Assembly (NCBI GenBank): GCA_965234325.1
Contig: OZ248416.1
Location: 294,394 to 358,393 of the forward strand
Source: Limnohabitans kasalickyi
GTDB lineage: Bacteria; Pseudomonadota; Gammaproteobacteria; Burkholderiales; Burkholderiaceae_C
Direction: 5' to 3'
DNA length: 64,000 bases
Part shown: positions 7,732 to 16,091 of the stretch, in pieces
Position numbering within the stretch: position 1 is the first letter of the stretch
Layout of the letters: the number at the start of each line of letters is the position of its first letter
Made by a program: the position numbers and the translations under genes
Notes under the pieces: model-generated
What the model was told of the DNA's origin: nothing
Database searches by the model: none
Seen by the model: the letters and a program-made list of their open reading frames with translations, nothing else

Positions 7732-8840
7732 TGGAAAACTTTGACCTCGGACCCGTGATTCACCTCTTGGTGATGGGCGCTCTAGTTGCCTTGGTTCCGC
7801 TGTGCTGGGTGTGGTTGCGTAATCCCCGAGCTTCTACCGCCAGACGTGTGCAATTGCTGACCTTGGTGACGCTTTTTCTCACCTTTGATTTGGTTTTGTT
7901 TGGCGCCTTCACGCGCTTGACCGATTCAGGTTTGGGTTGTCCAGATTGGCCTGGCTGTTATGGGCACGCAAGTCCAGTGGGTGCGCAGACCATGATTGCG
8001 GCTGAGCAAAGTCAAATGCCCAGTGGTCCTGTCACACACACCAAGGCTTGGATTGAGATGGTGCACCGGTACATGGCCATGGCGGTGGGGGGGCTGATTT
8101 TGACTTTGGCCACATTTGCTTGGGCTCGGCGCTGGCGTAAGGGGGGGAATAGAGGCATTGCTTTGCCTACATTCACCTTGATTTGGGTCTGTGTTCAAGG
8201 GGCATTTGGGGCCTTGACGGTGACCATGAAGTTGTTCCCGTTGATTGTCACTCTTCACCTGCTGGGCGCTTTGGTGTTGCTCGCCTTATTAACCCTGCAA
8301 GTTCAGCGCGATCGTCTCCAAAGTGGGGTCACGTTGCCTTCCAACATGACGCAAGGCTTGTTTGTGGCAACGTCTGTGGGTTTGCTGATGCTGACGGTTC
8401 AAGTGTTGTTAGGGGGATGGGTCAGTACCAACTATGCGGTGTTGGCTTGCAACACCTTTCCGCAATGCCAAGGCAGTTGGTGGCCGTTGATGGACTTTGA
8501 GCAGGGCTTTACTCTGTGGCGTCATCTGGGTCAAAACGCGCAGGGTGATACCTTGACGTTTGAGGCACTGACAGCCATTCATTACGTGCACCGACTCGCT
8601 GCTTATTTTGTTTTGGCTTATTTGGCTTGGCTGGGCTTGCGGCTGCGTCATGTGGCTGAAATGCCTGCTCGCTTGCTGCTGTGTTTGTTGTTGTTGCAGT
8701 TGTTGACCGGGTTGTCTAATGTGGTGTTGGATTGGCCTTTGGTGGCTGCCGTGTTACACACAGGGGGTGCTGCTGCGATGGTTGTGGTGCTGGTATGGTT
8801 GTTGACAGGTGCGCGAGCGTCGCGCGCCGCTTTGAATTGA
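7731..8840 (+). CDS. ctaA: Haem A synthase (COX15/CtaA)
   Basis: Oxidises the methyl group of haem O to give haem A. The 369 aa membrane protein has eight predicted helices and the paired histidine pattern of the family: FGAFTRLTDSGLGCPDWPGCYG, the EMVHRYMA helix, the TLHLLGALVLL helix, the ALTAIHYVHRLAAYF helix and the final LHTGGAAAMV segment. ATG 7731 overlaps the previous stop in TGATG; a TTG at 7728 is not needed. ctaB follows after 19 bases, giving a haem A pair. Confidence 0.95.
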   Translation: MENFDLGPVIHLLVMGALVALVPLCWVWLRNPRASTARRVQLLTLVTLFLTFDLVLFGAFTRLTDSGLGCPDWPGCYGHASPVGAQTMIAAEQSQMPSGPVTHTKAWIEMVHRYMAMAVGGLILTLATFAWARRWRKGGNRGIALPTFTLIWVCVQGAFGALTVTMKLFPLIVTLHLLGALVLLALLTLQVQRDRLQSGVTLPSNMTQGLFVATSVGLLMLTVQVLLGGWVSTNYAVLACNTFPQCQGSWWPLMDFEQGFTLWRHLGQNAQGDTLTFEALTAIHYVHRLAAYFVLAYLAWLGLRLRHVAEMPARLLLCLLLLQLLTGLSNVVLDWPLVAAVLHTGGAAAMVVVLVWLLTGARASRAALN

Positions 8841-8859
8841 TTGTTACGAGACCCGTTTT

Positions 8860-9747
8860 ATGAGCCTCGCTGTTCCTTTTTTCATCCGATTGCGTCAGTT
8901 CAATGCGCTAACCAAACCGCGGGTGATTCAACTCATCGTTTTTTGTGCCTTGATTGGCATGGTGCTAGCGGTGCCTGGTGTTCCGACCTTGGACGAAGTC
9001 AAACTTGGCGCTTGGTCCTGTTTGGGCATTTGGTTCGTCTCAGGTGCAGCTGCAGCTTTCAATTGTTTGGTTGAAAAAGGCATCGATTCGCGCATGAAAC
9101 GAACAGCTTGGCGTCCTACCGCCAAGGGCGAGTTGAGCGACTTCGAGACACTGCTGTTCTCCACGGTCATGTGCTTGGTAGGTTCATGGATTTTGTATGA
9201 GCTGGTCAATCCGCTCACCATGTGGCTGACGTTTGCCACGTTTGTGGGCTATGCGGTGATTTATACCGTGATCTTGAAGCCCCTGACCCCACAAAACATC
9301 GTCATCGGTGGCGCTTCAGGTGCCATGCCGCCTGTGTTGGGCTGGGCTGCCATGACAGGCGACGTGGGGCCTGAAGCCCTGATTTTGTTTCTCATTATTT
9401 TCTTGTGGACGCCACCACACTTTTGGGCCTTGGCTTTGTACCGGGTCGAGGATTACCGCAAATCGGGCTTGCCCATGTTGCCAGTGACCCATGGCAATGA
9501 ATTCACGCGCTTGCAAATCTTGCTCTATACCTTTGTGCTGTTTGCCTCGTGTTTGATGCCATTTATTTACCGCATGAGTGGTTGGTTTTATTTGGTCAGT
9601 GCGATTATTTTGAGTCTGGGTTTTTGCGGTTATGCCTTCGCTCTTTGGCGCAATTACTCGGATGCTTTGGCGCGCAAGACCTTTCGTTTTTCGCTCATTC
9701 ATTTGAGCTTGTTGTTTGCCGCACTTTTAATTGATCATTATCTGTGA
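8860..9747 (+). CDS. ctaB: Protohaem IX farnesyltransferase (haem O synthase)
   Basis: Adds the farnesyl tail to protohaem in haem O and A synthesis. A 295 aa UbiA-family membrane protein with the conserved NALTKPRV start, the first aspartate-rich motif region NCLVEKGIDSRMKRTAWRP, and a VILKPLTPQNIVIGGASGAMPPVLGWA loop followed by LFLIIFLWTPPHFWALAL. Length is normal. Its stop overlaps the sco start by one base. Confidence 0.96.
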   Translation: MSLAVPFFIRLRQFNALTKPRVIQLIVFCALIGMVLAVPGVPTLDEVKLGAWSCLGIWFVSGAAAAFNCLVEKGIDSRMKRTAWRPTAKGELSDFETLLFSTVMCLVGSWILYELVNPLTMWLTFATFVGYAVIYTVILKPLTPQNIVIGGASGAMPPVLGWAAMTGDVGPEALILFLIIFLWTPPHFWALALYRVEDYRKSGLPMLPVTHGNEFTRLQILLYTFVLFASCLMPFIYRMSGWFYLVSAIILSLGFCGYAFALWRNYSDALARKTFRFSLIHLSLLFAALLIDHYL

Positions 9748-10349
9748 TGACCTTAAAACGACGTTTTTTCCACGCATGCACCTTGGCCCTCTTAGGCTTG
9801 GTCATGACGGCTTGCACGCCTGACAAGCCCAAATTTAACGCCATTGATGTGACGGGTGCCGATTACGCCAAAGGCTTCACCTTGGCCGATCAACTGGGTC
9901 AGCAGCGAAGCTTGAGTGACTTCAAGGGCAAGGTGGTGGTGCTGTTTTTTGGTTACACCCAATGCCCCGATGTCTGTCCTACCTCGATGGTTGAATTAGC
10001 AGAGGTCAAACGATTGTTGGGTTCGCAGGGTGACAAGTTACAGGGGGCTTTCATCACCGTAGACCCTGCCCGTGATACGGCTGAGGTGCTCAAGGCCTAC
10101 ATGGGTAACTTTGACCCGACGTTTATGGCGTTCATTCCGACGCCTGAGCAATTGGCCGCCGTCGCCAAAGATTACAAGGTCTACTACAAACGGTCGGAAG
10201 GCAAAACGCCCACGAGCTACACCATGGACCACTCCGCAGGCAGTTACGTTTACGACACGCAGGGCAATTTGCGCTTGTACAGCCGTTATGGCAGCGGTGC
10301 TGCTGCTCTGGCGCAAGACATTCAAGTACTTTTAAAAGCGCAGCCTTGA
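9747..10349 (+). CDS. SCO1/SenC family copper chaperone, lipoprotein
   Basis: Delivers copper to the CuA centre of subunit II. The 200 aa protein has a lipoprotein signal ending in VMTAC, then a thioredoxin-like domain with the copper motif CPDVCPTSMVEL and the third ligand histidine in MDHSAGSYVYD. ATG 9747 overlaps the ctaB stop; a GTG three bases upstream is in frame. Last gene of the haem A and assembly operon. Confidence 0.94.
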   Translation: MTLKRRFFHACTLALLGLVMTACTPDKPKFNAIDVTGADYAKGFTLADQLGQQRSLSDFKGKVVVLFFGYTQCPDVCPTSMVELAEVKRLLGSQGDKLQGAFITVDPARDTAEVLKAYMGNFDPTFMAFIPTPEQLAAVAKDYKVYYKRSEGKTPTSYTMDHSAGSYVYDTQGNLRLYSRYGSGAAALAQDIQVLLKAQP

Positions 10350-10376
10350 TGGCTCTTTGATGGCGAGAATTCAAAG

Positions 10377-10400
10377 AAAAGGGCCGCAATTGCGGCCCTT
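10377..10400 (-). terminator. Terminator hairpin between sco and rpoH
   Basis: Perfect inverted repeat AGGGCCGCAATTGCGGCCCT. Read on the minus strand it is followed by TTTTC, so it fits best as the rpoH terminator; on the plus strand it may also stop the sco transcript, without a T run. Confidence 0.7.
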
Positions 10401-10448
10401 GTCATGTCTGCGCTATGGTCTGCGCTAAGTTCTGTATGACGCAGTGAC

Positions 10449-11384
10449 TTAAGCGTATTCAGCCAAAGCTGTCTTCATTTTCTTCATAGCGGCTACTTCG
10501 ATTTGGCGGATTCGCTCCGCGCTCACGCCGTATTCGGCGGCCAGATCATGCAGCGTCATGCCACCCGAGCCGTTATCTTGAACCTTGAGCCAGCGTTCCT
10601 CCACAATGCGGCGGCTTCGCGCATCCAACACGTTCAGTGCCGCTGTCAGGCCGTCCGAAGCTAGCACGTCGCGTTGATGCGCGGCAATCATCGCGGTAGG
10701 TTCATGGTTGGTGTCGGTCAAGTAGGCGATGGGACCGTAGGCGTCTTCGTTGTCGTCACTGGGCGAAGGGTCGAGTAACACGTCGCCACCCGACATGCGC
10801 ATTTCCATCTCGACCACTTCTTCTGGCTTGACATTGAGTTTGTGCGCAACGGTATCGATTTCAACCGCATTCAGTGTGTTGCGGTGCGTGGACGCATCGC
10901 CTTCGCCCGCGTCAGCCTTGAAGCCTTGCTTCATGGAACGCAAGTTGAAAAACAGCTTGCGCTGGGCTTTGGTCGTGGCGACCTTGACCATGCGCCAGTT
11001 CTTCAAGATGTATTCGTGAATTTCAGCCTTGATCCAGTGCATGGCGTAGCTAACCAAACGCACACCTTGGTCAGGGTCAAAGCGTTTGACGGCCTTCATC
11101 AAGCCCACGTTGCCTTCTTGGATCAAGTCAGCATGGGGCAGGCCGTAGCCCAAGTATTGGCGTGACACTGAAACCACCAAGCGCAGGTGCGACAGCACCA
11201 GCTTTCCGGCAGCTTCGAGGTCGTTGTTATCACGCAGTTTGCGGGCGAATTCTTGTTCTTGCTCCAGCGTCAGCATGGGCAAGCGGTTCGCCGCCGTGAT
11301 GTACGCATCGATGTTGCCCAGCGGGGGCACCATCGACCATGGATTCACGACGGAGAGGGGAGCAGCATGTGTCAAATTTGTCAT
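10449..11384 (-). CDS. rpoH: RNA polymerase heat-shock sigma factor (sigma-32)
   Basis: Directs transcription of heat-shock genes. The 311 aa protein has region 1.2 (LTLEQEQEFARKL), region 2 with HLRLVVSVSRQYLGYGLPHADLIQEGNVGLMKA, the RpoH box near QRKLFFNLRSM and a region 4 helix-turn-helix (TLHDLAAEYGVSAERIRQIE). The start codon is preceded by AAAGGA. A near-perfect CIRCE repressor site lies 34-60 bases upstream, overlapping a likely promoter, so this gene is probably also controlled by HrcA, which is encoded at 29.8 kb. Confidence 0.96.
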   Translation of the reverse strand: MTNLTHAAPLSVVNPWSMVPPLGNIDAYITAANRLPMLTLEQEQEFARKLRDNNDLEAAGKLVLSHLRLVVSVSRQYLGYGLPHADLIQEGNVGLMKAVKRFDPDQGVRLVSYAMHWIKAEIHEYILKNWRMVKVATTKAQRKLFFNLRSMKQGFKADAGEGDASTHRNTLNAVEIDTVAHKLNVKPEEVVEMEMRMSGGDVLLDPSPSDDNEDAYGPIAYLTDTNHEPTAMIAAHQRDVLASDGLTAALNVLDARSRRIVEERWLKVQDNGSGGMTLHDLAAEYGVSAERIRQIEVAAMKKMKTALAEYA

Positions 11385-11417
11385 TTTGTAGTCCTTTCGG
11401 ATACCAATACGCCCATA

Positions 11418-11444
11418 TTAGCACTTGAGGGGAGAGAGTGCTAA
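11418..11444 (-). promoter_or_regulatory. CIRCE element (HrcA operator) upstream of rpoH
   Basis: On the minus strand: TTAGCACTC, nine bases, AAGTGCTAA. This differs from the consensus TTAGCACTC-N9-GAGTGCTAA at one position. A TAATAT -10 box overlaps its downstream end (the final TAA of the repeat) with a TTAGCA-like -35 about 18 bases upstream, so bound HrcA would cover the promoter. The site lies 34 bases before the rpoH start. Confidence 0.85.
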
Positions 11445-11463
11445 AACCTCAAAAATTTAGGGT

Positions 11464-12567
11464 TTACCCGTTTATGTGTCGGCGGTTCATGGCGGCGTTG
11501 CTTAAGCGCCTTGCTGTCTCTAGGTCATCGCTTTGTCCCAATGGCTGAACATGTAGTTCGTGCGAAGAAGGCGTGGGCAGTAATTGCTGGAGGGTGTGGC
11601 GAACCTGCGTTAAACGTGGGTCATCGGGCATTGCGTCGTCGGTGGTGTCGTTGATGCAAAAGAAGTCGAGGAGGCCAAATTGCGATCTCAGCTGGTCGAG
11701 TTCTGAATTGAGCCGTGCGTCACCCGTGGCCACGTAAAGATGCGAGTGGTCCTTGATCTGGGCGACACCATGGGCTAAAGCCCAGCGCAGCACAAAGTCG
11801 GACACGATCGTGGGCTTATCCCAACTGCGAAAAACAGTGGAGCGGACACGTGCAAACAAGTCAGCTGCTTCGTCTTCAAGTGTCATCAAAATCGATTTCA
11901 ACATGGGACGGGGCGAGTGCGCAAAGGTGCGCGCTGTGTGAATATAAGTGGCGTCGAGTTGATGTATCAGTTGGGGCTGCGCTAAGACGCTTGACCGTGC
12001 GTCAGCCTTGGCTTCGAGCCATTCTTTTGACAAGCGGCTGGCATTTTCGAGCGAGGTCGCATCGGTTTGCATCGTGTGTCCCACCACTTCGGGATCGTCC
12101 GACCAAGCGACGTAAAAGCCACCGTCAAAAAACCAATCACTGACTTGAACGGGTGCACCAAAGAACACGTCATCGTTGAAATAGAAATAACGCTCCGCCA
12201 GCCCGGGAATGCGGTGGATGTAAGACTCGATGTTGCCTGAGTCAAAGGTGGGCAAGGCGCTTTCGGGAATCAAATCTCTGTGATCGATCAAGGTGAGTCG
12301 ATCTGAGGTTTTGAGCCATGCCGGTACTTGGCCATCGGTCACGATATAGACGTGGCCATGGTCAGGGAAAAATTGCGCCAGTGCGCGCAAGCTGTAACGC
12401 AGCTCATCGTTGTCCCGAAACCGGCCCTCGACGTTGCCAAAGCGTGCGATGGCGTGATCGCCTTGAGCACGCATGAGGTTGGAGGCATTGAGTCGCTTGG
12501 CGCGCCATCCGTCGTCGTTGCCGTCCACCCAAAGGTAAACAATGTCGATGGGAGAAGAAATTTGCAT
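11464..12567 (-). CDS. Stealth family protein (sugar-phosphate transferase)
   Basis: Stealth proteins transfer hexose-1-phosphates in capsule and cell-wall polysaccharide synthesis. This 367 aa protein has conserved region 1 right at its start (IDIVYLWVDGNDDGW), region 2 (RFRDNDELRYSLRALAQFFPDHGHVYIVTDGQVPAWL) and a YFYFNDDVFFG motif with acidic metal-binding residues; region 4 is weak. I start it at ATG 12567, two residues before a SSPIDIV strand, because the longer frame would overlap the divergent neighbour. No other capsule genes are nearby. It is a lone gene opposite a 2OG-Fe dioxygenase. Confidence 0.85.
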   Translation of the reverse strand: MQISSPIDIVYLWVDGNDDGWRAKRLNASNLMRAQGDHAIARFGNVEGRFRDNDELRYSLRALAQFFPDHGHVYIVTDGQVPAWLKTSDRLTLIDHRDLIPESALPTFDSGNIESYIHRIPGLAERYFYFNDDVFFGAPVQVSDWFFDGGFYVAWSDDPEVVGHTMQTDATSLENASRLSKEWLEAKADARSSVLAQPQLIHQLDATYIHTARTFAHSPRPMLKSILMTLEDEAADLFARVRSTVFRSWDKPTIVSDFVLRWALAHGVAQIKDHSHLYVATGDARLNSELDQLRSQFGLLDFFCINDTTDDAMPDDPRLTQVRHTLQQLLPTPSSHELHVQPLGQSDDLETARRLSNAAMNRRHING

Positions 12568-12612
12568 ACGGTATTTTAGAAGTGAGGGCCATGCCTGGGG
12601 TAAATTGGGTCT

Positions 12613-13380
12613 ATGTCTGAATCTCATTTTTTACCCCCCGTTGTTGTGCTCGAACACATGCTGCCTGAGTTGCAAGCAAAAGGTTATGCCGTGTTGGGCC
12701 CCCAAGATGTGGCGCGTTGGGCCCATTGCAACCTGTCTGAATTGAACGCGTTGAGTTCTGACTGGCAAGGCATGCCGCCTGATCTTTATTTGAAAGACGG
12801 CGGCCATTACCGCCGACGCCGTCATTCATGTTTTGCGTATGAGTCTGACGTGCTGTCACAGGTGCCACACCGTGCGCATTGGCAGTCGCTTGACTACAAC
12901 GCTTTGCATGGCGGCATGCAGCGTTGGTTTGAGCCGATGCAAGCGCAGACCGTGGGGTCGACCGCTTGGCAGCAGCTGTTGTGTGCCTTTGGTCAAACAG
13001 CAAAAGCGTTGCGTGAGTTCAAACACGCGGGTGCAGAGCCTGCAAGGGGCTGCATTGAAGCGCATCAATTTCGCATTGACACAACCGATGGGATTGGTCG
13101 TCCCACGCCTGAAGGAGCGCACCGCGATGGGGTCGACTTGGTGGGGGTGTTTATGGTCAATCGGACGGGCATCAAAGGCGGCGAGACCCGCGTGTTTGAC
13201 GCTCATGGATCAGGTGGCCAGCGATTCACGTTGACCGAGCCTTGGTCTTTGCTGTTGCTAGACGACGCTCGGGTGATTCATGAAACCACACCCATTCAAC
13301 CCCTGGCCCCCAATGGCCACCGCGATACCTTGGTGTTGACGTGCTTGGCTGGCGCGTTTCAAAAAGAGGTTTCTCCGTAA
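12613..13380 (+). CDS. 2OG-Fe(II) dioxygenase family protein
   Basis: A 255 aa protein resembling the 2OG-Fe dioxygenase family that includes free amino acid hydroxylases. Visible features are an HRRRRHS-like basic segment early (GGHYRRRRHSCF), the iron-binding HRDGVD (HxD) near residue 173, and the distal histidine in LLLDDARVIHETTPI followed by an arginine (GHRDTLVL) fit to bind 2-oxoglutarate. Substrate unknown. Divergent from the Stealth gene with 45 bases between starts; the Rrf2 regulator ends 10 bases downstream on the other strand. Confidence 0.8.
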   Translation: MSESHFLPPVVVLEHMLPELQAKGYAVLGPQDVARWAHCNLSELNALSSDWQGMPPDLYLKDGGHYRRRRHSCFAYESDVLSQVPHRAHWQSLDYNALHGGMQRWFEPMQAQTVGSTAWQQLLCAFGQTAKALREFKHAGAEPARGCIEAHQFRIDTTDGIGRPTPEGAHRDGVDLVGVFMVNRTGIKGGETRVFDAHGSGGQRFTLTEPWSLLLLDDARVIHETTPIQPLAPNGHRDTLVLTCLAGAFQKEVSP

Positions 13381-13389
13381 GGACGCGTC

Positions 13390-13884
13390 TTAGCAGCGCA
13401 TGGACAACTGAAACACGGAGTTGGGCGCATGAGGGATAAACATCTCAGGCAAGGGCTTGAATTTGAAGCGATTGGTCGTCGTGTTGGGCGGCGCATCCCA
13501 GTCGCGAACATCGACCAACTCAGCCAAGGTGGTGGCGGCCAGATGACGTTCAATCACTTGTTGCAGCCCCAACTCAAAGTCGGTACTCAGCACGGTGTTT
13601 TCATTGGCATGCTCTGGGTGAATTGGCAAAGGTGTTTCAAAAATTTTAGCGATGTCCCATACCGTGACAAATGAAGGGTCCGCATCCATTTGGTAGCCGC
13701 CGCCTGGGCCTTTGCCCGATCGGATCAAGCCATGCGCTTTGAGGGACTTCAAAATGCTTTCTAAATACGACACCGACAAGTTGAGCCGCTCTGACATAGC
13801 TTTGGTGGTCAAAGGACGGCCCGCAGGCTGGCTGGCGATGGCCAAAACGGTTTTTAATGCGAAATCTGTTTTGTTAGAGATCAT
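13390..13884 (-). CDS. Rrf2 family transcriptional regulator
   Basis: A 164 aa regulator with a winged helix-turn-helix at the start (DFALKTVLAIAS, TTKAMSERLNLSVSYLESILKSLKAHGLI, SGKGPGGGY). Unlike IscR and NsrR it lacks the three-cysteine cluster in the middle; its only cysteine is the last residue. It is therefore unlikely to hold an iron-sulfur cluster in the classical way, and the signal it senses is unknown. The C-terminal tail after residue 120 is longer than usual and not recognised. Confidence 0.85.
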   Translation of the reverse strand: MISNKTDFALKTVLAIASQPAGRPLTTKAMSERLNLSVSYLESILKSLKAHGLIRSGKGPGGGYQMDADPSFVTVWDIAKIFETPLPIHPEHANENTVLSTDFELGLQQVIERHLAATTLAELVDVRDWDAPPNTTTNRFKFKPLPEMFIPHAPNSVFQLSMRC

Positions 13885-14100
13885 GGGGCTTACCTTTGGA
13901 TACGTTGAGTAGCATTATGTGTTTTAAGTGTTTTTTTGTCTAGGTTTTAGCTCTATATTTCAACTTAACCTATTCAAAATCTACGCAATCAGTGTAGAGC
14001 TTACTTTTTTAGCGCCAATATGGATGCGCTGAACTTGCGCTTCAGGCTCTAAAATTCAACCATCTTGATTCAAGATCACCACACACTTCAAAGGACACGC

Positions 14101-14430
14101 ATGGCGGATATCAACCCAAACAACAACAACCTCGTGATTGGCGAAGGCGTCACATTCAAGGGTTCCATCACTGCGCCTGGCAAGGCGGTGATCAATGGCA
14201 ATGTGACCGGCGAACTCATCGCAGATGACTTGTTGATCGGCAACAAAGGCCAAGTGACTGGCACCGTGCGCGCCCGCGAGATTGATGTGCATGGCGAGCT
14301 GAACGAAGACATCATTTGCAAAGAGCATTTGTTGATTCACAGCACCGGCAAAGTGTCGGGTACCTTGGAATACCGCGAGTTGGAAATCCAGCGTGGCGGG
14401 CAATTCCGCGGCAACATGACTCAAAAATAA
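14101..14430 (+). CDS. Bactofilin family cytoskeletal protein
   Basis: A 109 aa polymer-forming protein with the bactofilin beta-helix: repeating short strands such as NLVIGEGVTFKGSI, KAVINGNVTGEL, LLIGNKGQVTGTV and LLIHSTGKVSGTLEYRELEI. Bactofilins form filaments at the membrane that help set cell shape or place wall enzymes and stalks. ATG 14101 is preceded by CAAAGGA; the frame is open further upstream but with no ribosome site. A strong terminator follows, so it is monocistronic. Confidence 0.92.
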   Translation: MADINPNNNNLVIGEGVTFKGSITAPGKAVINGNVTGELIADDLLIGNKGQVTGTVRAREIDVHGELNEDIICKEHLLIHSTGKVSGTLEYRELEIQRGGQFRGNMTQK

Positions 14431-14447
14431 GTCATGCCTTGAATGAC

Positions 14448-14484
14448 AAAGCCCGCTGTTGCAGCTGCAACAGCGGGCTTTTTT
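14448..14484 (+). terminator. Rho-independent terminator after the bactofilin gene
   Basis: Inverted repeat AGCCCGCTGTTGCAG / CTGCAACAGCGGGCT followed by six T. Confidence 0.9.
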
Positions 14485-14508
14485 GCATTCTGGGCACGCG
14501 GGGTGGTC

Positions 14509-14982
14509 TTACCAATGCCAACCCAAACGGCGCAGCAGCACTTGCGCCACAAACAAAGGGCCAATCCAAAGGTATTGCAGGTCTTCCAGAAACGAAGGTT
14601 TTTTACCTTCCAGTTTGTGGCCTACGAATTGCCCGATCCATGCCAAGACAAAGACGGTGGTGTAGGTGAGTAATTGCTGTGAGTGCAAAGAAGCGATGGC
14701 CATCCACAGCACTGAACTCCAGATCAGCATCAACACAGCGGCACGTTGAGACAAGCGCAGGTAATACACCATGCTGGCGGCAAGAAATGCCAAGGCGGCC
14801 AAGGGATGCAGCGTGTGAATCAAGCCCACCAAGCTGTACATGATGAGTGGCACACAGACACAATGCAGGGCTTCATTGGTCACGTTTTGGTGACTCAGTG
14901 CGTAATGGGCAATCAAGGCGTCGATGCGCTTCTCAGGGGTATTGATGGACGGCTGGTCTTGGCTGGGATCATTCACATTCAT
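14509..14982 (-). CDS. Mpo1/YGL010w-like membrane protein (DUF962)
   Basis: A 157 aa protein with four membrane helices and the family's conserved histidines: ALIAHYALSHQNVTNEALHCVCVPLIMYSLVGLIHTLHP at residues 22-60, and a C-terminal WIGQFVGHKLEGKKPSFLEDLQYLWIGPLFV. Yeast Mpo1 is an iron-dependent dioxygenase acting on 2-hydroxy fatty acids. A similar role here is inferred from the family only. It lies just downstream of ftsY but on its own frame, with 30 bases between the two. Confidence 0.85.
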   Translation of the reverse strand: MNVNDPSQDQPSINTPEKRIDALIAHYALSHQNVTNEALHCVCVPLIMYSLVGLIHTLHPLAALAFLAASMVYYLRLSQRAAVLMLIWSSVLWMAIASLHSQQLLTYTTVFVLAWIGQFVGHKLEGKKPSFLEDLQYLWIGPLFVAQVLLRRLGWHW

Positions 14983-15011
14983 GTCTGAGCTCCTTGATGT
15001 TGAACAGAGAT

Positions 15012-16061
15012 TTATCCGAGCAGGGCCTCGGCAAACTCTTGGGCATTGAAGGTTTCTAAGTCTTCCACAGACTCACCGACGCCAATGAAATAGACCGGTA
15101 CGACTGACCCACCCGCAGCGGCGCGCGTTTGGCTCCACAGCGCAATGGCGGCCAGCACGCCGCCTTTGGCCGTGCCGTCGAGTTTGGTGACGACCAGTCC
15201 GGTAAGACCCAAGGTGTCGTCAAAGGCTTTGACTTGCGCCAAGGCGTTTTGACCGGTGTTGCCGTCAATCACAAGCAGTACTTCGTGGGGTGCACTGGCT
15301 TCGGCTTTTTGCACCACGCGTTTGATTTTTTTCAACTCTTCCATGAGGTGGAGTTGGGTGGGCAAGCGGCCTGCGGTGTCGACCAGCACCACGTCTTTGC
15401 CGCGCGCACGTCCGGCGGTGACGGCATCAAAACTGACGGCGGCGGGGTCGCCACCTTCTTGGCTCACGATTTCTACCGTGTTGCGGTTGGCCCAAATCGC
15501 GAGCTGCTCTTTGGCGGCGGCTCGAAAGGTGTCGGCTGCAGCCAACAACACGGAGGCACCGCTGTCGCTGAGGTGGCGTGTTAGTTTGCCAATCGATGTG
15601 GTTTTGCCCGCGCCGTTCACGCCCGCAACCATGATCACGGTGGGCTTGTGCGAACCGATCACGAGCTGTTTTTCAAGAGGTTTGAGTAGCTGCGCAATAC
15701 CTGCCGCCAGCAAGGCCTTGACCGCCAAGGGCTCGGTGGTGTGTGTGTCTTTGACGCGTTGTTTCAAATCTTTGAGCAAGTATTCGGTGGCTTGCACACC
15801 TGTGTCGGCCATGAGCAGGGCAGTCTCTAGCTCTTCATAGAGCACCTCGTCAATTTGGGTGCCCGTGAACACCGTGCTGATGCTTTGGCCGGTACGACGC
15901 AGGCCTGCGCCCAAACGCTTGAGCCAACTTTGGCGAGTGCGCTCAGCAGGTTCTGTGATCACATGGCCGGGAACCACACGCAAAGCGGTTGCGTCGGGTG
16001 CGGCGACGGCTTGCGGCGAGTCGGTAGGGGGTGAGATTTTTTTCTTGAAAAAGCTAAACAT
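15012..16061 (-). CDS. ftsY: Signal recognition particle receptor FtsY
   Basis: GTPase that docks ribosomes carrying membrane proteins at the translocon. The 349 aa protein has a short N-terminal linker instead of the long acidic A domain, then the N helical bundle (LKRLGAGLRRTGQSISTVF) and the G domain with GVNGAGKTTSIGKL, DTFRAAAKEQL, DTAGRLPTQ, TKLDGTAKGG and the closing YFIGVGESVEDL. Divergent from rsmD with 30 bases between starts. Confidence 0.96.
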   Translation of the reverse strand: MFSFFKKKISPPTDSPQAVAAPDATALRVVPGHVITEPAERTRQSWLKRLGAGLRRTGQSISTVFTGTQIDEVLYEELETALLMADTGVQATEYLLKDLKQRVKDTHTTEPLAVKALLAAGIAQLLKPLEKQLVIGSHKPTVIMVAGVNGAGKTTSIGKLTRHLSDSGASVLLAAADTFRAAAKEQLAIWANRNTVEIVSQEGGDPAAVSFDAVTAGRARGKDVVLVDTAGRLPTQLHLMEELKKIKRVVQKAEASAPHEVLLVIDGNTGQNALAQVKAFDDTLGLTGLVVTKLDGTAKGGVLAAIALWSQTRAAAGGSVVPVYFIGVGESVEDLETFNAQEFAEALLG

Positions 16062-16091
16062 GTGCGGAGGTTTCTAGAATCAAGCCATTCT

